The notes: generated by a model not told the origin, from the sequence alone. Shown: positions 27,710 to 36,104, counted from the stretch's first letter. The stretch: DNA of 64,000 nucleotides from Zeimonas sediminis (GCF_023721795.1 NZ_JAMQYE010000001.1:1922001-1986000), one strand, 5' to 3'. Numbers and translations are program-made.

Positions 27710-29469
27710 TCGATCGTCGCGCGGCCGAGCAGCCCGTAGACCCGGTTCCTGCGGGGCTGCCTGCCGCCGCAGACGAGCACGACGTCGGCGCGCGACTTCT
27801 CCAGCGCGGCGCGCGCCTCGCGCAGGGTGGCGTTCAGGTCGACGGTGGCGAACGCGGGCAGCACGTCGGGCAGCGACCAGGGCGTTGCCTCGTCGACGTC
27901 CTGACCCGAGAGCGCGGGCAGGTCCGCCGCCCTGAGCGCGCCGACGACCTCATCGCCCTTGACCACCAGCAGCCAGTCGGGACGGCCCGAGAGCGCCCGC
28001 TGCAGCGCCGCCTCGTCCGCCCCCTGCTCCACCGCGACGAAGCGCCGGCTCATCACCGCGCCGACGCCGGTGCGCTCGAGCGCCTGCGCCACCGGATCGA
28101 AGCGGAAGTCCATGCCGCGCGAACGCAGGATCGACACGAACATCGGGTCCTGCCGGAAGACCACGCGCGCGACAAGGAAGGCGGTGATCACCGCCACCAT
28201 GCCCGGCAGCATCGTGTTCGGGTTCGCGGTCAGCTCCAGGATCGCCATCAGTGCGGCCAGCGGCGCCTGCAGGCTCGCGCCCATCATCGCCACCATGCCG
28301 AGCGCGGCGTAGAAGGCCGCCGACGCGCTCGCGTCGGGAACGATCGCATGGCCGACGACGCCCAGCGCGCCGCCGGCGGTGGCGCCCATCACGATCATCG
28401 GGCCGATCAGCCCGCCGGGCAGGCCCAGCCCGCCGCAGGCGATCGTGGCCACCAGCTTGGTCGCGGCGATGACGACCAGCGCCCCCAGGCCGATGCCGCC
28501 GATCAGCGTGAGCTGAACCGTGTCGTAGCCGAGCCCCATGATCTCCGGCGCGACCAGCGCGCACAGCCCGCAGATGGCGCCGGCGAGCGTGGTCCTCAAC
28601 ACCAGCGGCAGGTGGCGGAAGCGCTCGTCGACGCGACGCACGCCGGCCACGTACGCCGCCGCCATGCAGCCGATGACAACGCCGAGCAGCACGATCCAGG
28701 GAAGCTCGAGCAGCGAGACCAGGTGCAGCTCGGGCACCGCGAAGGCCGGGTCGGGGCCGTAGACGAGCCGGCTGAGCGAGGTCGCGGTGACCGCCGCCAG
28801 GATCACCGGCGCGAAGCCGAGCAGCGTGTACTCGAGCATCACGACCTCCATCGCGAACACCACGCCGGCGATCGGCGTGTTGAACGACGCGGCGATCGCG
28901 CCGGCCACGCCGCAGGCGACCAGCGTGCGGATGCTGTTGTTCGGCAGGCCCATCCACTGGCCCAGCAGGCTCGCGCTGGCCGCGCCCACGTGGATCACCG
29001 GTCCCTCGCGGCCGACCGAATGGCCGGACACGATCGACAGCGCGCCGCCCACGAACTGCAGCAGCGCGTTGCGCCAGGGCATGCGACCGCCGTGCGCCGC
29101 CAGTTGCGCCATCACGTGCACCGGGCCGACCTGGCGCGCGCCCACCGCGAACAGCCTGAACAGCAGCCCGATCGCGAGCCCGCCCGCGATCGGCAGGCCC
29201 AGCCGCCACTCCCAGGCGAGCAGCTCGAAGCGCTCGGCGTTCGGCAGCAGGCCGGCCAGCACCAGGCTCCACTCGGTGAGCATCCGGAAGGCGACGATGA
29301 CGACGCCGGTCACGAGCCCGGCCGCCACGCCGAGCAGCGACAGCCCGACCAGCGCGTCGGCTCGCGACAGGTAGAGACGAAAATCGTCGAGGGCCGAGCG
29401 CAGCGCCGCGGCGACGCGCGCCCGCCGCGGCCGCGCCGCGCGAGGGTCGGAAGGGTCGTCGGAACCCAA
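27685..29469 (-). CDS. CLC-family chloride channel/transporter with CBS domains
   Basis: A 594-residue integral membrane protein. The gating motif GREGP (153-157, E155) and a GGLIGP equivalent of the C-terminal filter loop are present in about ten membrane helices; residues 460-594 form a cytosolic CBS pair (VGAVMSRRFVAVEQGADEAA, DVLPAFATVDLNATLREA). The usual GSGIP filter motif is replaced by QVGPV at about 113-117, so the selectivity serine is absent. The start is TTG at 29469 with AAGGAG at ideal spacing. Chloride/proton exchange is the family default but is not assured here. Confidence 0.88.
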   Translation of the reverse strand: MGSDDPSDPRAARPRRARVAAALRSALDDFRLYLSRADALVGLSLLGVAAGLVTGVVIVAFRMLTEWSLVLAGLLPNAERFELLAWEWRLGLPIAGGLAIGLLFRLFAVGARQVGPVHVMAQLAAHGGRMPWRNALLQFVGGALSIVSGHSVGREGPVIHVGAASASLLGQWMGLPNNSIRTLVACGVAGAIAASFNTPIAGVVFAMEVVMLEYTLLGFAPVILAAVTATSLSRLVYGPDPAFAVPELHLVSLLELPWIVLLGVVIGCMAAAYVAGVRRVDERFRHLPLVLRTTLAGAICGLCALVAPEIMGLGYDTVQLTLIGGIGLGALVVIAATKLVATIACGGLGLPGGLIGPMIVMGATAGGALGVVGHAIVPDASASAAFYAALGMVAMMGASLQAPLAALMAILELTANPNTMLPGMVAVITAFLVARVVFRQDPMFVSILRSRGMDFRFDPVAQALERTGVGAVMSRRFVAVEQGADEAALQRALSGRPDWLLVVKGDEVVGALRAADLPALSGQDVDEATPWSLPDVLPAFATVDLNATLREARAALEKSRADVVLVCGGRQPRRNRVYGLLGRATIDQGAGQGF

Positions 29470-29528
29470 GGGTCACTCCTTCGTCGGCGGGCGCACGGCC
29501 CGGCTGCGAAGACCCAATCCTAACCGCC

Positions 29529-30023
29529 TCAGCCGCGCGCCCGCGCGTCGAGCCGTTCCATGTTGTCGAGCAGCTTCAGCAGGTAGTGGATCGCGTGGGT
29601 CATGTCGTCGGCCGAAAAACCCTCGAGCGCCTGCGCGTAGTAGGCGTGGATCTTCGGTTGCGCCAGTTGGTTCCAGACACGGCGCCCGGAGGGCGTCATC
29701 GTGATTCGCCGTGCTCGCCGGTCCTGTCCGTCGGTCGCGCTGGCGAGATGGCCGTCGCGCTCCATCCGGCCGATCACCCCGGAGAGGTTCTGGCGACTGA
29801 CCATCAGGTAGCGCGCGAGCTCGTTGACGGTCATGCCGGCGGCCGCCTGCGGACGCGACAGCGCGCCGAGCACCGCCCACTGCTGGGTGGTGAGCCCTTC
29901 CTGCTCGACCGCGCGCGACCCTGTTTTGTGCAACATGTTTGCGCATTGGTACAGCCGGAAGAAGAGCCTGTTCGCCAGGTCCATCCTGGCAGGGTCCTGA
30001 ATCGTCTGTTTTCGCCTGGTCAT
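29529..30023 (-). CDS. badR: MarR-family repressor, BadR-like
   Basis: A 164-residue winged-helix regulator. The DNA-binding part is MTVNELARYLMVSRQNLSGVIGRMERDGHL followed by the wing DGQDRRARRITMT; flanking helices dimerise. It is divergent from badHI-aliB, and in Rhodopseudomonas palustris BadR, also MarR-type, represses the alicyclic acid genes until a CoA intermediate appears. Assignment as BadR rests on family plus neighbourhood. A palindromic operator lies between it and badH. Confidence 0.78.
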   Translation of the reverse strand: MTRRKQTIQDPARMDLANRLFFRLYQCANMLHKTGSRAVEQEGLTTQQWAVLGALSRPQAAAGMTVNELARYLMVSRQNLSGVIGRMERDGHLASATDGQDRRARRITMTPSGRRVWNQLAQPKIHAYYAQALEGFSADDMTHAIHYLLKLLDNMERLDARARG

Positions 30024-30043
30024 ATCCGGTCGACTCCGGGGGC

Positions 30044-30072
30044 TTGAATCGCCCGTGCATCGCGGATACTAT
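30044..30072 (+). promoter_or_regulatory. Candidate promoter of badH-badI-aliB
   Basis: TTGAAT (30044-30049), 17-bp spacer, TACTAT (30067-30072). The projected start lies inside the palindrome at 30072-30091. On the opposite strand TATAGT (30073-30068) could serve badR. Confidence 0.5.
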
Positions 30073-30091
30073 ACGTCAACATATTGACGTA
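30072..30091. promoter_or_regulatory. Palindromic operator for the BadR-like repressor
   Basis: TACGTCAACATATTGACGTA: 8-bp perfect arms, 18 of 20 positions symmetrical. AT-rich in a GC-rich region, between the divergent badR and badH genes and overlapping the -10/+1 of the badH promoter. Its size and TTGAC-type half-sites fit MarR-family operators; binding by BadR is inferred. Confidence 0.75.
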
Positions 30092-30177
30092 CAACAGCCG
30101 GCCCGCGCCAGCTGATCCACACCCGCTCGTGCGCTCGCCCGGAGGCCGCGCACGGCAGCGCCGACAAGGAGGAAACC

Positions 30178-30945
30178 GTGAGCGCATTCGAAGGCAAGAC
30201 CGTGATCGTGACCGGCGGTGGCGGCGGCATCGGCGGGGCCACCTGCCGCCGCTTCGCCGCGGCGGGCGCCAGGGTCGCGGTCCTGGACCGCAACGCCGAG
30301 GCCGCCGCCAAGGTGGCCGGCGAGATCCGCGCGGCAGGCGGCGTTGCCGAGGCGATCGGCTGCGACATCACCGACCGCGCCAGCGTCGACGCCGCCGTCG
30401 CGGCCACGACCGAGCGCCTCGGGCCGGTCGACGTGCTGGTCAACAACGCCGGCTGGGACATCTTCAAGCCCTTCACGAAGACCGAGCCTTCCCAGTGGGA
30501 CCGGCTGATCGCGATCAACCTGGTCGGCGCGCTGCACATGCACCACGCGGTGCTGCCCGGCATGGTCGAGCGCCGGCGCGGCCGCATCGTGAACGTGTCG
30601 TCCGACGCCGCGCGAGTCGGCTCCTCGGGCGAGGCGGTCTACGCGGCCTGCAAGGGCGGGCTGGTCGCGTTCTCCAAGACGATCGCGCGGGAGCACGCGC
30701 GCCACGGCATCACGGTCAACGTGGTCTGCCCGGGGCCGACCGACACCGCGCTGTTCGCCGACTACAAGGAAGGCGCCGGCAACCCGGAGAAGCTGGTCGA
30801 GGCCTTCACCCGCTCGATCCCGCTGGGCCGCATCGGCCAGCCCGACGACCTGCCGGGCGCGATCCTCTTCTTCGCGGGCGACGACGCCGGCTACATCACC
30901 GGCCAGGTGCTGAGCGTTTCCGGCGGCCTGACGATGGCAGGCTGA
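30178..30945 (+). CDS. badH: 2-hydroxycyclohexanecarboxyl-CoA dehydrogenase (SDR)
   Basis: A 255-residue short-chain dehydrogenase. The cofactor motif is VTGGGGGIGG (11-20), NNAG at 89-92, catalytic S142, Y155 and K159 (YAACK). In the alicyclic route it oxidises 2-hydroxycyclohexane-1-carboxyl-CoA to the 2-keto compound with NAD. The specific assignment rests on direct linkage to an unmistakable badI; SDRs alone are hard to tell apart. The GTG start at 30178 has a strong AAGGAGG. Confidence 0.85.
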   Translation: MSAFEGKTVIVTGGGGGIGGATCRRFAAAGARVAVLDRNAEAAAKVAGEIRAAGGVAEAIGCDITDRASVDAAVAATTERLGPVDVLVNNAGWDIFKPFTKTEPSQWDRLIAINLVGALHMHHAVLPGMVERRRGRIVNVSSDAARVGSSGEAVYAACKGGLVAFSKTIAREHARHGITVNVVCPGPTDTALFADYKEGAGNPEKLVEAFTRSIPLGRIGQPDDLPGAILFFAGDDAGYITGQVLSVSGGLTMAG

Positions 30946-30998
30946 GGACGCACGGGGAAACCTGCAGCGCGTCCCGATCTCACGACAAGGAACCCGAC

Positions 30999-31781
30999 AT
31001 GAACTACGAAGACATCCTGTACGAAGTGCGCAACGGCGCGGCCTGGATCACGATCAACCGGCCGGAGAAGATGAACGCCTTCCGGGGCAAGACCTGCGAC
31101 GAGCTGATCCACGCGATCAACCGCGCCGGCTACGACCGGAACATCGGCGCGATCGTGCTGGCCGGCGCCGGCGAGCGCGCGTTCTGCACCGGCGGCGACC
31201 AGTCGGCCCACGAGGGCCAGTACGACGGCCGCGGCACGATCGGCCTGCCGATCGAGGAGCTGCACAACGCGATCCGCGACGTGCCCAAGCCGGTGATCGC
31301 CCGGGTGCAGGGCTATGCGATCGGCGGCGGCAACGTGCTGTGCACGATCTGCGACTTCACGATCGCCTCCGAGAAGGCCATCTTCGGCCAGGTGGGCCCG
31401 AAGATGGGCTCGGTGGACCCGGGCTTCGGCACCGCCTTCCTGGCGCGCGTGGTCGGCGAGAAGAAGGCGCGCGAGATCTGGTACCTGTGCCGCCGCTACC
31501 CGGCCGCCGAGGCGCTGGCCATGGGGCTGGTCAACGCGGTGGTGCCGCACGAGCAGCTCGACGCCGAGGTGCAGAAGTGGTGCGACGAGATCATGGAGAA
31601 GAGCCCGACCGCGATTGCGATCGCCAAGCGCTCGTTCAACATGGACACCGCGCACCAGGCCGGCATCGCCGGGATGGGCATGTACGCGCTGAAGCTGTAC
31701 TACGACACCGAGGAGTCGCGCGAGGGCGTCAAGTCCTTCCAGGAAAAGCGCAAGCCGGATTTCCGCAAGTACGCGAAGTGA
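30999..31781 (+). CDS. badI: 2-ketocyclohexanecarboxyl-CoA hydrolase
   Basis: A 260-residue crotonase-fold enzyme that opens the ring of 2-ketocyclohexane-1-carboxyl-CoA by adding water, giving pimelyl-CoA. The protein closely follows the R. palustris BadI sequence as I remember it, including NGAAWITINRPEKMNAFRGK, FCTGGDQSAHEGQYDGRGT, RVQGYAIGGGNVLCTICDF, FGQVGPKMGSVDPGFGTAFL and the C-terminal YYDTEESREGVKSFQEKRKP, and has the same length. AAGGA precedes the ATG. It is the diagnostic gene of the cluster. Confidence 0.93.
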   Translation: MNYEDILYEVRNGAAWITINRPEKMNAFRGKTCDELIHAINRAGYDRNIGAIVLAGAGERAFCTGGDQSAHEGQYDGRGTIGLPIEELHNAIRDVPKPVIARVQGYAIGGGNVLCTICDFTIASEKAIFGQVGPKMGSVDPGFGTAFLARVVGEKKAREIWYLCRRYPAAEALAMGLVNAVVPHEQLDAEVQKWCDEIMEKSPTAIAIAKRSFNMDTAHQAGIAGMGMYALKLYYDTEESREGVKSFQEKRKPDFRKYAK

Positions 31782-31803
31782 TCGACGCATGCGAGGGATG
31801 ACG

Positions 31804-32955
31804 ATGAACCCGTACATCGACGATGACCTCGCGGCGCTGAGCGAGCACGCCCGGCGCTTCGCGACGGACCGCATCGCACCGGGCTTCCTGGAGCGCGACC
31901 GCACGCGGGTGCTCGACCGCGAGCTGATGCGGCAGATGGGCGAGATGGGCTTCATCGCGCCCGAGCTGCCCGAGCAGTACGGCGGCCAGGGCCTCGGCTG
32001 CCTGGCCGCCGGCGTGATCCACGAGGAGATCGCGCGCGCCGACCTGAGCCTGTCCTACATCAACCTGCTCGCGTCGCTGACCGGCCAGATCCTGGCCGAG
32101 CACGCGCGGCCCGAAATCGCCGCGCACTGGCTGCCCAGGCTCACGCGCGGCGAGGCGCTGCTCGCGATCGCTCTGACCGAACCGCGCGGCGGCTCGGACG
32201 CCGCCAACCTGCGGCTGAAGATGACGCGCGACGGCGACCACTACGTGATCGACGGCGAGAAGACCTCGATTTCGGCGGCCGACCAGGCCGACGCGACCGT
32301 GGTGTTCGCGCGAACCGGCTCGGTCGATTCCGGCGCGCGCGGCGTGTCGGCGATCCTGGTGCCGATGGACACGCCGGGCGTCACCACCACCCGCTTCGAC
32401 TGTCACGGCCAGCGCGCGATCGGCCGCGGCTCGATCTTCTTCGAGAACGCGCGCGTGCCGGCCGACCACCTGCTCGGCCAGGAAGGCCAGGGCTTCGTGC
32501 AGGTGATGCAGGGCTTCGATTTCTCGCGCGCGCTGATCGGCCTGCAGGTGCTGGCGGTGGCGCGGGTCGCGCTCGAGGAGACCTGGGAATACGTCGCGCA
32601 GCGCGAGGCCTTCGGCAAGCCGCTGTCGGCCTTCCAGGGCGTGTCGCACCCGCTGGCCGATTACGAGACCCAGGTCGAAGCCGCGCGGCTGCTGTGCCTG
32701 CAGACCCTGTGGCTGAAGGACCGCGGCCTGCCGCACACCGCCGAGGCGGCGATGTGCAAGTGGTGGGGCCCGAAGCTCGCCTACGACGCGATCCACCAGT
32801 GCCTGCTGTCCTTCGGGCACGGGGGCTACGACCGCGGCCACATGGAGCAGCGACTGCGCGACGTGCTCGGCTTCCAGATCGGCGACGGCACCGCGCAGAT
32901 CATGAAGACGATCATCGCGCGCGGTCGCGCCGGGCGGGGGGCGGTGCCGGCCTGA
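31804..32955 (+). CDS. aliB: Cyclohexanecarboxyl-CoA dehydrogenase-like acyl-CoA dehydrogenase
   Basis: A 383-residue FAD acyl-CoA dehydrogenase. LLAIALTEPRGGSDAANLRL and YVIDGEKTSISAADQADATVVF are the FAD/substrate loops, and QREAFGKPLSAFQGV the helical core. At the position of the usual catalytic Glu (IYEGT in medium-chain enzymes) it has IGDGT, that is Asp361. Position behind badHI points to AliB (cyclohexanecarboxyl-CoA) or a cyclohexenecarboxyl-CoA enzyme. The ATG at 31804 has GAGGG six bases upstream; the in-frame ATG at 31789 would overlap that site. Confidence 0.8.
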   Translation: MNPYIDDDLAALSEHARRFATDRIAPGFLERDRTRVLDRELMRQMGEMGFIAPELPEQYGGQGLGCLAAGVIHEEIARADLSLSYINLLASLTGQILAEHARPEIAAHWLPRLTRGEALLAIALTEPRGGSDAANLRLKMTRDGDHYVIDGEKTSISAADQADATVVFARTGSVDSGARGVSAILVPMDTPGVTTTRFDCHGQRAIGRGSIFFENARVPADHLLGQEGQGFVQVMQGFDFSRALIGLQVLAVARVALEETWEYVAQREAFGKPLSAFQGVSHPLADYETQVEAARLLCLQTLWLKDRGLPHTAEAAMCKWWGPKLAYDAIHQCLLSFGHGGYDRGHMEQRLRDVLGFQIGDGTAQIMKTIIARGRAGRGAVPA

Positions 32956-33014
32956 GGCATCGCGCGAGCGGGAGAACCGCGGATCCGGTCATCGGCATCG
33001 CGGTCTCCCGGTCG

Positions 33015-34265
33015 TCACCGGGCGACGAATCGCTCCATCTCGTCGAACAGCTCCGGCCAGGCCGCCTCGCCCCGCAGCAGCACGTGGTTGGGGCTCTCGA
33101 GCAGCACGAACTCCGCGCCGGGAATGCCGGCGGCCAGCTCGCGTCCCTGGTCCACCGGCTGCACCGAGTCGCCGCTGGCGTGCAACACCAGCGTCGGCAC
33201 GGTCACCCGCTGCAGCAGCGCCGACACGTCGAAGTTATCGACGGCCGCCCGCAGGCGAGCGGCATTCTCCGGCGACGTCGTGTTCAGCTGCAGGTCCACC
33301 AGCGAGTCGAGCTGCTCGCGCGTCGCGCCCGGCACGAACATCGAGGCGAACGCGCGCACGAAGGCGCTGCCCGGGCGGCCCCAGCCATGCCGGATCAGCG
33401 TCAGCATCGCCTCGCCCTGCTCGCGCTCGGCCGGGGAGCCGCGCCGCAGGCGGCCGACCGCGAAGCCGCCGTGAAGGATCAGGTGGCTGACGCGCCCCGG
33501 GTGGCGAACCGCGTAGGCGATCGCGATCGCCGCGCCTTGCGAGGTGCCGTACAGCGCGAATCGGTCCAGCCCCACGGCGTCGACGACCGCCTCGAGGTCC
33601 TCGACGAAGCGGTCCAGCGAGAAGTCGGCGACGTCCCACTGCGACAGCCCGTTACCCCGCTGGTCGTAGCGCGTGACCCGGAAGCGCCGGCCGAACTCAT
33701 CGAGGATCGGCCGCCAGATCGGGCTGTGCCAGTCGTGTTCCAGATGCGTGAGCCAGTGCCCGGACTTGAGGAGCGGTGGCCCCTCGCCGGTGGCGCCCCA
33801 TGCGATCCGGGTGCCGTCGGCGGAGCGGCAGAAGCGGACGTGCTGGTGGCCGTCGGCCGGCGGCGCCTCGCCAGACGCCGCGGCTGAAGCGGCGCGCGGC
33901 GCATCGGCCGGCGCAACGCCGGGTGCCTGCTCGCCGATGAGCTCGACGACCTCGCCGACGAAGCGGAAGCCGCGGCGCGGCACGGTGCGGATCCAGCGCT
34001 GGGCATTCCCGTCGTCGCCGATCGCCGCCCGCGCGGCGCTGATCCGCGCGCTGATCGCGGAGTCGGACACGACCCTGCCCCGCCAGACTTCGGCGACCAG
34101 TTCGTCGCGCGACACGACCCGATCGCGCGCGCGCAGCAGGCACAGGATCAGGTCGAAGACTTGCGGCTCGACCGGGACCACACGGCCGGCCACGCGAAGT
34201 TCGCGGGTCGCGCACAGCATCTCGCCGGGCCCGAACCGGTAGCCGACGACCTCTCCTTCCGCCAT
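33015..34265 (-). CDS. OmpR/CadC-type winged-helix domain fused to an alpha/beta hydrolase
   Basis: 416 residues in two parts. Residues 1-105 are a transcriptional-regulator C-terminal winged helix (VPVEPQVFDLILCLLRARDR, SRDELVAEVWRGRVVSDSAI, RTVPRRGFRFVGEV). After an Ala/Pro linker (115-138), residues 140-416 are an alpha/beta hydrolase: nucleophile S242 in YGTSQGAAIAIA, acid in LHASGDSVQPVDQG, base in LESPNHVLL. There is no membrane helix. The design suggests a regulator whose sensor is a hydrolase fold, or an enzyme bound to DNA; neither is shown. A strong AGGAGG precedes the ATG at 34265. Confidence 0.85.
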   Translation of the reverse strand: MAEGEVVGYRFGPGEMLCATRELRVAGRVVPVEPQVFDLILCLLRARDRVVSRDELVAEVWRGRVVSDSAISARISAARAAIGDDGNAQRWIRTVPRRGFRFVGEVVELIGEQAPGVAPADAPRAASAAASGEAPPADGHQHVRFCRSADGTRIAWGATGEGPPLLKSGHWLTHLEHDWHSPIWRPILDEFGRRFRVTRYDQRGNGLSQWDVADFSLDRFVEDLEAVVDAVGLDRFALYGTSQGAAIAIAYAVRHPGRVSHLILHGGFAVGRLRRGSPAEREQGEAMLTLIRHGWGRPGSAFVRAFASMFVPGATREQLDSLVDLQLNTTSPENAARLRAAVDNFDVSALLQRVTVPTLVLHASGDSVQPVDQGRELAAGIPGAEFVLLESPNHVLLRGEAAWPELFDEMERFVAR

Positions 34266-34408
34266 CCGCGCCTCCTGGATCCTGGCCCCCGGCGGCCGCA
34301 GGGAAACCACAGGGAAAAGGCAGGGCTTTCCCGAGCGAAGCCCAGAGCACGCCCCGGCCCGCCGCGCGATCCTGTCCTCACCGTAGAACGGGACAAAGGA
34401 GCGAGGCG

Positions 34409-34645
34409 ATGAGAACCGGCACCGAGAAACGCGGCACAGCGACCGCGATCCGCAGGCGCGACGACGGTTCGATCGACATCCGCCACTACGTGGAGCGCGG
34501 GCTGGACGCGCGCGCTGCCACGATGAGGCGCGCGATCGACTCGGCGCTTCCGACCCTCCGCAGGATCCTAGCTCAGGGACCGCGCAAGGTGAACACGACC
34601 AGGCCGGCTCGTGCGGGCAGCTCCCGAAGCGATCCATTATCCTGA
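34409..34645 (+). CDS. Small hypothetical basic protein
   Basis: 78 residues, rich in Arg, with a predicted helix RHYVERGLDARAATMRRAID and no family I recognise. It is supported by an AAAGGAG ribosome-binding site about nine bases before the ATG and by its place directly divergent from the winged-helix hydrolase gene (143 bp apart), which makes it a possible target of that regulator. It could still be spurious. Confidence 0.5.
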   Translation: MRTGTEKRGTATAIRRRDDGSIDIRHYVERGLDARAATMRRAIDSALPTLRRILAQGPRKVNTTRPARAGSSRSDPLS

Positions 34646-34702
34646 GGGCTGGTCCACGATTCGCCGGCACGCTTCCGCGGGCCGGTCGACGCCAGCTCGA
34701 GA

Positions 34703-35329
34703 ATGCCCGAGATATCCGGCCTGATCCCCGTCGCCGCCGCGCTGCTCGCCCTGACCGGCGCGCTGCTGCTGATCGCCGCGCTGTTCGCGCTGCGCCGCGC
34801 GCGGCTGTGGCGCTTCGGCTGGCGGACGCTGGTCGGCGCGCTGCTGCTGTCGGCGGGCTTCGTGCTGGCCGGCCTGCACGGCTACTCGCGCCTCACGCAC
34901 GAGGCGCTGGCGGCGACGATCTCGGTGCGGCCCGCCGGCCCCCAGCGCTTCGACGCCACCTTCCGCTTCCCCGACGGCCGCGTCGCGGTCTACCGGCTGG
35001 CCGGCGACGAGATCTACGTGGACGCCCGTATCCTGAAGTGGAAGCCCGCCGCCAACCTGATCGGCGTGCACACGCTGTGGTCTCTCGATCGCGTGGCGGG
35101 CCGATACCGATCGCTCGAGCAGGAGCGCGCTGCGGCACGCACGATCCACACGCTCGCCGCCGAAACGCCGGTCGACCTGTTCGAGATCCGCCGTCGCTTC
35201 GCCTGGCTGGCGCCGCTCTACGATGCAGAATACGGATCGGCGAGCTTCGTGGCGGTGAACGGCCCGGCCGAGCTGGAGCTCAGGGTCTCGACAACAGGCT
35301 TGCTGATCCGGCCCGCGCCCGCCCGCTGA
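34703..35329 (+). CDS. Membrane-anchored protein of unknown function
   Basis: 208 residues with two N-terminal membrane helices (LIPVAAALLALTGALLLIAALF and LVGALLLSAGFVLAGLHGY) and a soluble C-terminal domain starting at about 70 (TISVRPAGPQRFDATFRFPDGRVA), containing DEIYVDARILKWKPAANLIG and RRRFAWLAPLYDAEYGSASF. Homologues in Burkholderiales are usually called multidrug transporter without evidence; the fold does not look like a transporter. It ends 10 bp before the next membrane protein. Confidence 0.75.
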   Translation: MPEISGLIPVAAALLALTGALLLIAALFALRRARLWRFGWRTLVGALLLSAGFVLAGLHGYSRLTHEALAATISVRPAGPQRFDATFRFPDGRVAVYRLAGDEIYVDARILKWKPAANLIGVHTLWSLDRVAGRYRSLEQERAAARTIHTLAAETPVDLFEIRRRFAWLAPLYDAEYGSASFVAVNGPAELELRVSTTGLLIRPAPAR

Positions 35330-35339
35330 GCCCCTTTCG

Positions 35340-36104
35340 ATGCTCCTGCTCAAGCTGGCGCTCGTTCCCGCCTCCATCCTGCTCGCCACGCTGGCGGCCC
35401 GGCGCTTCGGCCACGCGATCTCGGGGCTGCTGGCTGGTTTCCCGATCATCGGCGGGCCGATCGTCGCCGCGCTGCTGATCGACCTGCCCCCGGCAAGGGT
35501 GGCGGACATCGCGCAGGCCACGCTGTCGGCCTGTCCGGCGGCGATCGCGCACATCGTGTGCTTCGCGTGGCTGTCGCGCCGGCTGCCCTGGTGGGGCTGC
35601 CTGGCAGGCGCAGCGATCGCCTTCTTCACGGTGGGCAGCCTGATGACCGCGTCGTGGATGCCGGCCGCCCTTGCAGCGGCGATGGCGCTGGCCGGCCCCT
35701 TCGTCGCGTGGGCGATGATGCCGCGCGCCGCTGCGTCGGCCGGCGCGGTCCACGTGCCGAACGGCGAGGTCCTGATGCGGGTCGGCGCCGGCTTCGCGCT
35801 GGCGGCAGCGATCATCCTCGGTTCCGGACACCTGCCGGCCGCGGTCAGCGGGTTGATGCTCGCCTGGCCGATCAGCGGCAGCATCCTGCCCAGCTTCACG
35901 TTGCCGGTGCACGGCCACGCGGCCACCGTCACGCTGCTGCGCGGCTTCGCGATCGGCCTGGTCGGCTTCGTGGCCTTCTTCGCCGCGCTGGTCCTGCTGC
36001 TGCGCGCCTGGGACTCGGGTCCGCCGGCCTTCGCGGCAGCGACCGCGGTGTCGGCGCTGGCCGGCCTGACCGTGCACCGTATCCGGCAGCGCGTCCGCCG
36101 GTAG
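35340..36104 (+). CDS. Polytopic membrane protein of unknown function
   Basis: 254 residues, almost entirely hydrophobic, with about eight helices. Two similar segments, GHAISGLLAGFPIIGGPIVAAL (about 24-45) and AAVSGLMLAWPISGSILPSF (about 161-180), suggest an internally duplicated architecture: the pattern SGL-x-x-(G/A)-(F/W)-P-I-x-G occurs in both halves. That pattern resembles small permease families, but no substrate can be given. It follows the previous gene with a 10-bp gap. Confidence 0.75.
   Translation: MLLLKLALVPASILLATLAARRFGHAISGLLAGFPIIGGPIVAALLIDLPPARVADIAQATLSACPAAIAHIVCFAWLSRRLPWWGCLAGAAIAFFTVGSLMTASWMPAALAAAMALAGPFVAWAMMPRAAASAGAVHVPNGEVLMRVGAGFALAAAIILGSGHLPAAVSGLMLAWPISGSILPSFTLPVHGHAATVTLLRGFAIGLVGFVAFFAALVLLLRAWDSGPPAFAAATAVSALAGLTVHRIRQRVRR

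Noticed and set aside
29931-29950. Second palindrome (TGTGCAA...TTGCGCA) as another BadR site
   Set aside because: It is inside the badR coding sequence, is imperfect, and does not share the TTGACGTA half-site.
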